Positions 57,801 through 64,000 of a stretch of DNA of 64,000 nucleotides are shown here, in pieces (position 1 is the stretch's first letter; the number at the start of each line of letters is the position of its first letter). The notes beneath the pieces are model-generated. The model had not been told where the DNA came from. It saw only the letters and a program-made list of their open reading frames with translations, and ran no database searches. The stretch is from contig CM041293.1 in NCBI GenBank assembly GCA_023052935.1, forward strand, positions 52,874,725 through 52,938,724, in the 5' to 3' direction. The position numbers were made by a program, and so were the translations under genes. The DNA is from Piezodorus guildinii (Eukaryota > Arthropoda > Insecta > Hemiptera > Pentatomidae).

Positions 57801-60800
57801 TGGGTAAAACATAATAGATGTGTTTTGAACAAACATATATTACGCTCTTAATAATTCAAAAAGAACCGAAATATTTTGTAATATAAAACAAAATCAAATA
57901 ATTTAATAATTAAGTCTAAATCTTGTCAGCATTAACACGTTCACGCTGACCTAACCCACCGGTGGGTCACACTTGACTGTTCCGCGGGACAGGGTGACCC
58001 ACCTGTGGGACTTGTTTAACTATCCCATGGGGCGACGTGCATCTCAGGTGAGTCACTTGTTTTTAACAAATTTCATTAAATTCAAATCTTATTTAGTAAT
58101 AGAAAGTTTTCTAACCGAAACAAAGCACATTTCATTATCTTCATACAACCTTTAACAACAACATTAAAAACAGCAGTTTTATTTACAAGAAGGTAACTTT
58201 TTGGTTAGCCACCTGGTACACATTTTATAAAATATATACAAATAAATTTAATGAACATATCAAAAATATTCACAACCAAAAATATGAATTAGACAAATTA
58301 TGTGACCAAGTGGCTAACGCAATTTATACCTGCGAGTGGTACGATTAACTGAAGGTTAGAGTACCCACTCCACTACATCACCTCCCCCAATGACTGCGTC
58401 GATGAATCGGCTCGGTGGTCTGACTATTCTTCCACTACGGGTCATCCTGAGGTCAGGAACATGGTGATCTGGCTCGGCACAATCATTGGGTTCCGTTGAA
58501 ACCTTCTGAGCATCTGGCTGGACACAACTAGAATCTTGATCCTGGAGGAGGAATGCAGGCTTCAATCGGTCTATGGTAACAGTTTTGGAACCACTAATCA
58601 GTTGAAGAACAAACGTCTTCTTATCCTCCTTTTAAAACTTTGTAGGGGCCCTTATTTGTCTTTGTATCACATCGTCCCTCAAAAAGACATGAGAGCACGT
58701 TAAGAGATCCGGGTGAACAAAGGGTTTTGTAGTGGGTGTCCGGTAGGCAGCCGGCCTGAAACTCACTAATTGCTCCGGTAGTTGTCGAACAAACTCTCCA
58801 GCACTTTCCCATTGCTTAGATTCATCTAAAAGTTCGCCAGGAAGCCGAAAAGGTTGACTAGATAGACTTAATCCACTCCGCTACATGTTTTAAGAAAATA
58901 AGTTTATTTTATTTTTCTTAACATTATATGTAGTAGGAATTAACAAGCATAAGGGATTTATTTATTAAATATTTTATAAGTTTCAACATCCCCCTCAAAG
59001 GACTCTTATCAGTTAATTTCACTTGATTACTCTTCTTTAAGAATTGTATTTAGCTGTGCGTGATTTCTTTTCATATTTTAGATATTCACCCCGGCGTAAA
59101 CGTGTTAAGTAAATAATTGTCAATAAATGTTCTCTTACACTATCATTTCTTTATCCTTTATCTCCTTCTACTTAAAAAATACTCAGGGCAAGATTTTCTT
59201 AAGGTTAAGGAATAATACAATGTAATAATAATGATAATAATAGGCCTACTGTACACGGAGGTCCAAAGCCAATACTACTAACAGATTCTTCCAATGAACA
59301 CCATTCAAGCCCAAGTCCCTAAGATAAGACTTAACATAAGCATTTCATCAGCGCTTCCCTCAAACTTTTGGACGCTTACCAGTTGGTGCAACGCATACCA
59401 ACTTTTACAGAATACGTTCTTCACTGAGCCTGGAGGGTTGCTCACATTGTTGGTCAGCAAGTCCATAAGAATTAGCCGGGAGGAACTTCTGAGGAAATTC
59501 CATCCCAACATCCGCCCTCCATACGTGGTAATGAGAGTAATATGAGGAATAAAATGAAATATACTTGAAAATCACGGTTCCATATGGCCATTCTAATCAA
59601 CATCATAATCTTAGGACATTATAAAGAGGCTCACCAGGAAAATGTATACAAGAGGGGGAGGCTTGGACATCACATACTTGGAACTTCACTGATTTGATGA
59701 CCATCATGCTGGAATAAGAACAGAGTAGCTTCAAACAGAAATAACTAGACAAGGATTACAGTGCTACTGCTGTAGGGGAAGTATGAATAGTTTGGACAGT
59801 GACATCAGTTCAACTGAATATTTTATGTTTTTTTCATGCGTTCTCAGATTATTTTGAAATATTGAAAAAAAAAAAAGAAAAACGTTCAATAGATTTTTTC
59901 AGACAGCTACTATTCAGTCAAAAATAAATTATTAAATAAAATTTCCACCCACCAAGTATAGTTTATAAATGTGTAATATTCAATATTACAACAGAAGAAG
60001 TTCAATATTTACAAAATATCCTTTTCCAGAAAAAAAAAGAAGTTAGTGGATGCCTGGGTTATAGTATTAGAATATTAATATCAGTTTGAAAGCAGCTAAA
60101 ACTAGAAAAGCAAAAAATGAAGAAATAAGGCAAAGATCAGATGAGCGAGCAGCTTAAGCAATCCCATTTCGCCAGTTCTATTACCAGTTGCCGCTGGCTT
60201 CTTCTATGATGGTAAATTCCCAAAGATGCGATGTAACTGCAGCATCTGCCCTGCAATTTGGTCATTCTTTAACAAATATTAATCATTTAACTATTATATC
60301 TTTACCGCCAACAACCAATAAAACAACGCCTCATGAATAGGTTTTTAATGGATTAATTAGAAATAAACATATTAAGTATCTGACAGAAACTCATGTCATA
60401 TAAAAAAATATCATAAAAAAGTGTTCATGTTTACCATTGATGTTATAAATTGGATTTAACATCCTTATGTATATCAACAGGTGCAAGAAGGGTAAGCTGA
60501 ACAAAATCTCTAGTAAGAATAAAAAGGTTGAGATTTATACTCTGGGTCCTATGCAAACAAAAGTTCAACTTTTCTGGGACGGATTCAAACTAGCTCTGAA
60601 TTAATAAATCATTGAAATGAAATAACTATTACATTTAACCAAATAAATTAAAAGAAGCATTGAAATAAAAAGTAATTAACTTGACAAGTAAAATAAGACT
60701 GAAGTCAGAAAAATATAAGTATTCAGCTTACCAAGAATGTTCAGCATTCACACCAATCTAGAAAAAAAAAAAATATATATATATCAAGAAACATTACATG

Positions 60801-63015
60801 AAATTATTTAAATTAAATTATTTAGACAAGACTAACAGAATGGAAAAAATGTTTCATATTTTTTATTAGCTTTGTTCTGACAATTTAAATCAGTTTATTT
60901 TCTGTTCTATCAACAAATTATTGACTGGCTGTTCTTTTTTTATGTGCTCTTTCCAAGCTTTAAATAATGTAAAAGAAAAAATTTGATTATTACTCATAGC
61001 GCATAATATTTTCCAAAAAACTTTCCATCCTAACTTGACCACTGCTGCAAAACATATGACAAAGAACTTCCTTATCACAGATTAAACCTTAATTTTATAA
61101 ACATAAAGCAATTTTGAAGAGTTTAATATCTATTGGTTCCCTGAGATGATTATGAATTACTCGCCAAATAGTTTAAAAAACTAATGCTTCTATTAAAAGC
61201 TGATAAAACATATAATTAATCTTACAAGAAAAAAATAAAAGCTTATTATACATACTTTTCCATTAGTTCCAACACACAGTGTGAAAGACTTGTCAAACCA
61301 TCGGTCATAACCTTTTCCATGGAGAAGAGTCCGGCCAAAATCATCCAACTTACTTGGTACATTCTAAACATAAATTAACAGAAATAAAAAACAGGTTTTG
61401 ATTTAGATTAAAATGTAAATACAACATAATTCTAACTTCACTCAAATTCCAGAGGCTAAAAGGGCCAAGATCAGACAACACATTCATCCCATCTATGGCT
61501 CTCAGTTTATTTGAGACGTTGATTTCCAAAAGATACTAAAGAACATTTTTTTTACGAAATTGATATTTTGACATATTTGTATTCTTATCATTTAGGTCTT
61601 AAAATTTTCTATTTGATTTCATCTAATGAACACTCAAGTCCTTTAAAAACACGAATAAGAAATGCAATTATTTTCTAAAGGTACTAATTACACATTTAGT
61701 TTTGTTCTGAATCATGATAGACCATTTCATTCCATAACTTTAATACGGTTATATTAATATAGTAAAAAACATTTCTAGATTATAATGCGAAAAGAATCAA
61801 ATAAGTTGATTTAGTAATATTGTAATGCGAGATTTTTGTGGTTCCTGTAAAATTTCCTAATATGGATATAGTACCTGATTGGAACTCAACATTTCATTGC
61901 TTGGATACCTACCAGTTAGTTTAAAGCTTATTAACATTTTAGGAATCCATTGATTGTTAAAACTAAAATTTTTAAATCCCCACCTAAGCTGACATAAAGC
62001 TTGTTACATAAACTGACGGGAAGCAAGTTCTCCAATTCTGCAATGTGTAACCTTCTAAATTTTCCAGGGGAGAATCACCATAGCTAAGTTCAAAACACTG
62101 TATCCAGTATGCGAATTGGGAATTCATTAATTCGTACAGTGGACAGACAGATTTTTTTTATACTCCTTATTTGAGTTCTAAGTATCTTGAAGTGTAAGAC
62201 CTCAAATTTTGGGAGGGAGTTTTTGTTTTGTTTTCTTGGTCTATTGCAAAGGTTCATTATTGAAAAGCATTTATACTAGAATTCTTAACTGTTTCTTTTA
62301 ATTATCTTTGAACTAATTCAAATAAAAATTCCTGATTCCAGAACACTTTTCATTTTTTTCTCTATCTCTAAAAATGAGTTATGGAAGAATTACATCTCTT
62401 ATAAGTTGTGACATGACCAAATAAGATAAATATTTTCTTTTCTTATTTTTTAATTCAAAAAAACATTTCATTTTTTCCCTATCTAAATATTAGGCCATTA
62501 ATAAGTACTGACACAGCCTTTTTAAACTTTCAAAATACTTTACTACAGCTAAATTACTGGGTCATTTCAGCCTCAATCTCAGAATATATTCCTCAGAATC
62601 TACTGATCCTGAATACTGAATCCTGATAGTTACTTAACAATACTGAGTCCAAGTAAGTAGGCTATCAAAGTAAGTGACAATAATATTTGTACTAAAATTA
62701 TTATTATGGAAATTATTTTCTCAATATTAAGCCAAAGGCAAATGAAATGTAATTTCAAAAGCTGACATTTAAAATGAAGTAACTTTATTCAAATAATTCT
62801 CAATTATCACCTTGTCAAATTCATATGGGACATCATCAAGACAAACGATAAAAGCAGCTTTTTCGATAGCATCAAGAGCCTGCCGGTTAATACCCTTGAA
62901 GAAGTGCTCCTGCCGGGTTTGGGCCCAGTGAGCTCTCTCTCCTGCAGTGAGTGCGGCTAGCCTCTCCTCGCCAACACATGGAGGGATATCGTTGTCCAAG
63001 ATGGCCTGCATCTGT
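48743..63015 (-). CDS. CPT1: Carnitine O-palmitoyltransferase 1, C-terminal half, multi-exon, 5' end outside window
   Basis: Reading down the minus strand, nine exons keep an open frame and matching phases: 63015-62811, 61363-61256, 60757-60732, 60250-60185 or 56844-56782, 55124-55010, 53393-53330, 52111-51962, 50607-50398 and 48838-48743. One more at 52625-52507 is damaged. Diagnostic motifs are [28 protein letters not shown], the catalytic histidine in [21 protein letters not shown] and [19 protein letters not shown]1 sits in the outer mitochondrial membrane and moves long-chain acyl groups from CoA to carnitine, the rate-limiting step of fatty-acid import. The N-terminal membrane and regulatory region lies beyond 64000. 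Spacing of motifs follows the carnitine acyltransferase family, except for about 30 residues missing between GKG and LTYEA. CPT2 or CrAT are less likely because the closest remembered match in every exon is CPT1. Confidence 0.9.
49158..49196 (-). ncRNA. Hammerhead ribozyme-like motif 2
   Basis: GCC-CTGATGA-[AGGCCCACAATGTAGGCC]-GAAA-TGTC-GGC on the minus strand. Stem II has four GGCC/GGCC pairs; stem I is GCC/GGC; the cleavage triplet GUC is present. One base of the usual GAAAC is U. Confidence 0.6.
49382..49420 (+). ncRNA. Hammerhead ribozyme-like motif 3
   Basis: GCT-CTGATGA-[ACGCCCACAATATAGGCC]-GAAAC-GTC-GGC. Stem I keeps pairing by a G-U wobble; stem II has three of four pairs (one C-C mismatch); GAAAC and GUC are perfect. 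Confidence 0.58.
49978..50046. repeat. Direct repeat left of CPT1 exon I
   Basis: AATTCCTCTTTATTGATATA followed by CCCTTAGCATATAGACATGA and a SINE-tail piece. Near-identical to 50755-50823. Confidence 0.85.
50398..50607 (-). CDS. CPT1: CPT1 exon I
   Basis: The acceptor is TTGCATTAG and the donor is ACCACG|GTTAGT; 210 nt, 70 residues, phase 0 both sides. It contains [15 protein letters not shown] (the STS motif of the carnitine site), [19 protein letters not shown] and [11 protein letters not shown]. The exon is bracketed by two ~69-bp direct repeats in the flanking introns (49978-50046 and 50755-50823). Confidence 0.93.
50755..50823. repeat. Direct repeat right of CPT1 exon I
   Basis: Same 69 bp as at 49978-50046, with G for A at one position. 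Both copies end in TTTGTTTGTTTATTTAACGT and CACTTTGG, the SINE family 1 tail. Confidence 0.85.
50830..51300 (-). repeat. Inverted duplicate of the 39.4-39.8 kb segment
   Basis: Same host sequence and the same nested SINE as in miple intron 2, opposite orientation. Confidence 0.75.
50931..51222 (-). mobile_element. SINE family 1 copy
   Basis: Flanked by GTAATTACAA at 50920-50929 and 51225-51234. The head is decayed and the B-box region reads AAGTTCAAACCCGC. Identical insertion point to the copy at 39.4 kb. Confidence 0.8.
51544..51838 (+). mobile_element. SINE family 2 copy
   Basis: A-box region GGCATGGTCTAGTGCATACA; B-box region TAGGTTTGAATCCCAGC; body CTGACCCAGCCTCTTTAAAG; end GTAGAGGTACAGG and T-run. 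In the CPT1 intron between exons H and I. Confidence 0.8.
51962..52111 (-). CDS. CPT1: CPT1 exon H
   Basis: The acceptor is TATTTTCAG and the donor is CTCAAG|GTTTGC; 150 nt, phase 0 both sides. It encodes [40 protein letters not shown] and DSPFLK: the conserved CoA/carnitine-site helix region of CPT1. No damage is seen, in contrast to the exon just upstream. Confidence 0.92.
52507..52625 (-). pseudogene. CPT1: CPT1 exon G, damaged by four one-base deletions
   Basis: The pieces LTYEA, MTR, LYREG, RTETVR and [18 protein letters not shown] appear in order in shifting frames, exactly the CPT1 stretch before the next exon. The donor ACA|GTAAGT is good and exits at phase 0, as exon H requires. Each shift is one missing base beside a short homopolymer: near 52604-52606, 52593-52594, 52580 and 52562. 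The acceptor and the preceding ~30 residues were not found. It is either a decayed exon or sequence error. Confidence 0.7.
53330..53393 (-). CDS. CPT1: CPT1 exon F
   Basis: The acceptor is GAATTATTAAG and the likely donor is AAAAG|GTTTAG. It encodes [20 protein letters not shown] and KG, the family's conserved GKG region that contacts CoA. Reading on past the donor gives a stop after seven codons, so splicing or truncation must happen here. GTTTAG is a poor donor, which lowers confidence in the exact 3' edge. Confidence 0.7.
53460..53775 (+). mobile_element. HINE-like repeat, 3' third
   Basis: From AAAAAGGTGCAAAATGCATG to the terminal CATATATTTCATATATAGCT hairpin and AAGTAAAAGTAAAAAT. It abuts CPT1 exon F by 70 bp. 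Confidence 0.68.
53810..53880 (-). mobile_element. RTE-like LINE scrap
   Basis: TCATCCTCCAAAGTAAGCAA then ATAGAACCGTCAGGAA match the family near the ETW...LTLKDE coding region. Confidence 0.55.
54483..54519 (-). ncRNA. Hammerhead ribozyme-like motif 4
   Basis: GCC-CTGATGA-[TGGCTTACAAGCTTGAGCC]-GAAAC-GGC. The core, stem II (GGCT/AGCC), GAAAC and stem I are present, but the UH cleavage dinucleotide is missing, so it is probably inactive. Confidence 0.5.
54640..54855 (+). mobile_element. RTE-like LINE 3' end (copy E)
   Basis: It reads [40 protein letters not shown] and ends GGTTCGGTAAGCCTATTATT with a (TTA)n tail. About 200 bp, 5' truncated, open frame. Confidence 0.85.
55010..55124 (-). CDS. 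CPT1: CPT1 exon E
   Basis: The donor is TATCAG|GTAATG; the acceptor ATGAAAG is weak but phase-compatible with both alternative upstream exons. The 115-nt exon encodes [10 protein letters not shown], a proline-rich [11 protein letters not shown] and NAIDASYQ, the CPT1 segment after the catalytic region. Confidence 0.87.
55845..56230. mobile_element. 386-bp TIR MITE, copy 1
   Basis: The ends read TTGAGACGTTGATTTCCATA and, inverted, TTGAGACGTTGATTTCCAAA, extending as GGTACTA: TIRs of about 28 bp. No coding sequence. In a CPT1 intron. Confidence 0.85.
56782..56844 (-). CDS. CPT1: CPT1 alternative exon D2
   Basis: The acceptor is GTTACCAG and the donor is TTGG|GTAAAC; 63 nt, phase 2 in and out. 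With flanks it reads [20 protein letters not shown] and IG, and then joins GYKEDGH of the next exon. The joined IGYKEDGH matches vertebrate CPT1 at this place better than exon D1 does, but the HLWE motif has changed to QAVE. It lies 3.3 kb downstream of D1 with TE sequence between. Confidence 0.82.
56845..57930. other. CPT1 intron, unassigned
   Basis: AT-rich intron sequence between the two alternative exons; nothing recognised. Confidence 0.5.
57936..59104. mobile_element. TTAA-flanked element, piggyBac-like ends, 1169 bp
   Basis: TTAA at 57932-57935 and 59105-59108. The ends are CACGTTCACGCTGACC and, inverted, CACGTTTACGCCGGGG. Near the left end is the perfect palindrome ACCCACCGGTGGGT. 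No transposase is readable; the interior holds retroelement remnants. The assignment to piggyBac rests on TTAA and the terminal similarity only. Confidence 0.5.
58356..58860 (-). pseudogene. Ty3/gypsy-type pol C-terminal remnant
   Basis: Minus-strand frames contain [29 protein letters not shown], then [20 protein letters not shown] and [17 protein letters not shown]. The HVFLR...P...DRLKPA and RSGR.VRPP motifs are the tail of gypsy-type pol after the integrase core. A stop and at least one frameshift (58620-58630) break it, and catalytic domains are absent. It lies inside the TTAA-flanked element. Confidence 0.65.
59229..59545 (-). mobile_element. RTE-like LINE, extreme internal deletion keeping both ends (copy F)
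   Basis: 59229-59425 is the family 3' end; 59425-59545 is its 5' UTR (block GTTGGTCAGCAAGTCC, AGCCGGGAGGAAC). The two meet at an AGCC(T/C) microhomology. Lies between the two alternative CPT1 exons. Confidence 0.78.
59546..60184. other. CPT1 intron, unassigned
   Basis: AT-rich; a mid-GC block at 59620-59800 has no readable frame. Confidence 0.45.
60185..60250 (-). CDS. CPT1: CPT1 alternative exon D1
   Basis: The acceptor is AATTGCAG and the donor is ACTG|GTAATA; 66 nt, entering and leaving at phase 2. With flanks it reads [20 protein letters not shown] and GNW. It keeps the HLWEF motif common in CPT1. It shares entry and exit phases with the exon at 56782-56844, so the two can replace each other but cannot both be used without frame and sequence redundancy. 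Confidence 0.82.
60732..60757 (-). CDS. CPT1: CPT1 microexon C with the catalytic histidine (26 nt)
   Basis: The acceptor is TTTTCTAG after a T-run and the donor is TTG|GTAAGC. It encodes IGVNAEHSW, the tryptophan being completed by the next exon. The histidine is the general base of carnitine acyltransferases. The 26-nt size was found only by phase matching between its neighbours. Confidence 0.85.
61256..61363 (-). CDS. CPT1: CPT1 exon B
   Basis: The acceptor is TATGTTTAG and the donor is AAA|GTATGT. It is 108 nt and 36 residues, phase 0 on both sides, too short for ordinary ORF listing. It reads [20 protein letters not shown], then [16 protein letters not shown], matching the CPT1 stretch just before the catalytic histidine. 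Confidence 0.9.
61511..61898. mobile_element. 386-bp TIR MITE, copy 2
   Basis: Same orientation as the 55.8-kb copy, about 80% similar by eye along its length. The left TIR is intact (TTGAGACGTTGATTTCCAAA); the right end has drifted. In the CPT1 intron upstream of exon B. Confidence 0.8.
61899..62808. other. CPT1 intron, unassigned
   Basis: AT-rich, no feature recognised except a small LINE-like scrap near 62030-62070 (CAATTCTGCAATGTGTAACC). Confidence 0.45.
62811..63015 (-). CDS. CPT1: CPT1 exon A (first in window)
   Basis: The acceptor is TTTATTACAG and the donor is GACAAG|GTGATA. The open frame includes [20 protein letters not shown], the QEHFFKG stretch and DDVPYEFDK. The internal ATG at 63011 is not a start; the frame continues into upstream exons outside the window. 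An acceptor four bases further in (63011) is also possible. Confidence 0.9.
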
Positions 63016-63104
63016 CTGTAATAAACAAGAAATCTGTACTGAATAGAAGAACTATTGCGATAACTTAATTATTGTTCCATTGGTAACATAAATCATCTGA
63101 ATAC

Positions 63105-63600
63105 AAAAAAATCTAGTGCACAAATCACATGACTTTCACATACTTCTATGCTTGAGGTATTCATGTTAATTTGGTAGTAAAAGTTTTCAAAGACATTCTA
63201 TCTAAAAATTAACTAGACAAAATATCTCAGCTCATCTTTATTATTTACCAAAGTTTCAGTTATTTACCAAAGTTATTTTATATTTACGAACTATTTATCA
63301 ATGCTTACAACAATAATTGGTTACTTCTTGTTTCAAATAAACCAAATTAAAGGCCATTATAGGAAGAAGTTTTAAAAATTCAAGATTTAAGCCCTATTAG
63401 ATTACTTCAAGAGGATTTTAATAATTAATTTACTTAATTTTACATCAAAGCGAGTTTATTTGGCATAGTTAGAGCCGTTTTTGTAACATCACATGCATAT
63501 ACTAGGCTTAAATATAAAATTTCAGTTTCAAATAAATTTTCATTTTTTAAATTATTTCTGGTGAAAAGTCAAATTCGAAAATTTTTCTTTTTTACAATTT
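63105..63600 (+). mobile_element. HINE-like repeat, deleted copy
   Basis: AAATCTAGTGCACAAATCAC start, the TTAAGCCCTATTAGATTACT block and the TTTTGTAACATCACATGCAT block in family order with losses. Confidence 0.6.
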
Positions 63601-63606
63601 TGACTT

Positions 63607-63985
63607 TTAAATTACAATTTCAATTTTTAATTTACATTTAATAAGACGTATTGCCCCCTCTGGCTTCAAAGACTGCTTCCACCCGTCTTGGCATACTTGT
63701 AAAAAGATTTTGAAGAAAATCTTGGGGTATATTGTCACACTCCTCCAATACAGCTTTAGCATTTCAAGGGTAGTAGGAGGTGAATCTCGTGACCGAACTT
63801 TTCTTTTGAGATAATCCCAAATGGGCTCGATTGGGTTAAGGTCAGGACTTCTTGCTGGCTGGCCAATCAATGATGTGAATATTTGTGGTGTCCAGATATT
63901 CAGAAACACATCTTGCCTAGTGAGGATGAGCATTATCATGCATGGGCAATGATTCAGAGCCTATGAATGGCATAAAAGGCACTAC
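63607..63985 (-). mobile_element. Tc1-type transposase C-terminal remnant
   Basis: A minus-strand frame reads QPARSPDLNPIEPIWDYLKR, then KVRSRDSPPTTLEML and VCQDGWKQSLKPEGAI. SPDLNPIEPIWD..K carries the last catalytic acidic residue of Tc1-type DD34E transposases. A frame break separates it from the D...H upstream part toward 63985. Confidence 0.78.
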
Positions 63986-64000
63986 ATGATCTTGAAGAAT

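Overview
The window is a stretch of AT-rich, intron-rich, transposon-saturated eukaryotic DNA, most likely from an insect. The reasons are GT-AG split genes, several families of arthropod-type non-LTR retrotransposons (RTE-like, Jockey-like, I-like, R2-like and a CR1/L2-like family), mariner, Tc1 and piggyBac relics, tRNA-derived SINEs, and a carnitine palmitoyltransferase 1 gene with a duplicated exon of the kind known in Drosophila. The species cannot be named from the sequence.

Layout. 1-33 kb is gene-poor and packed with repeats. It opens with an RTE-like LINE whose reverse-transcriptase frame is uninterrupted for 585 codons and runs off the left edge. After it come Tc1 and mariner debris, many copies of a ~0.9 kb Helitron/HINE-like repeat, CR1/L2-like LINE 3' ends, a Jockey-like LINE with ORF1 and a broken ORF2 (18.4-21.9 kb), an internally deleted RTE-like LINE (24.5-26.5 kb), and an R2-like restriction-endonuclease fragment with an 18-bp target duplication (28.4-29.1 kb).

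33.4-44.0 kb (+ strand) holds a four-exon gene for a secreted midkine/pleiotrophin-family growth factor (miple-like, about 159 residues). Its introns carry a nested mariner, two tRNA-derived SINEs and a piggyBac relic. 48.7-63.0 kb (- strand) holds the C-terminal half of carnitine palmitoyltransferase 1 (CPT1). Nine coding exons are intact, two of them (60.2 and 56.8 kb) alternative versions of one another with identical splice phases. A tenth exon, at 52.5 kb, carries four one-base deletions, and the piece just upstream of it (about 30 residues) was not found. The two genes converge tail to tail across about 4.7 kb of SINE, HINE-like and LINE sequence. They are not functionally linked: miple is a heparin-binding extracellular signal and CPT1 is the gatekeeper of mitochondrial fatty-acid oxidation.

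The most unusual non-coding signal is a set of short hammerhead-ribozyme-like motifs (27.3, 49.2, 49.4 and 54.5 kb). Each has a CUGAUGA core, stem II, GAAA and a matching three-base stem I. Two of them sit in opposite arms of one ~420-bp palindrome, which suggests a small ribozyme-bearing Penelope-like or non-autonomous retroelement.
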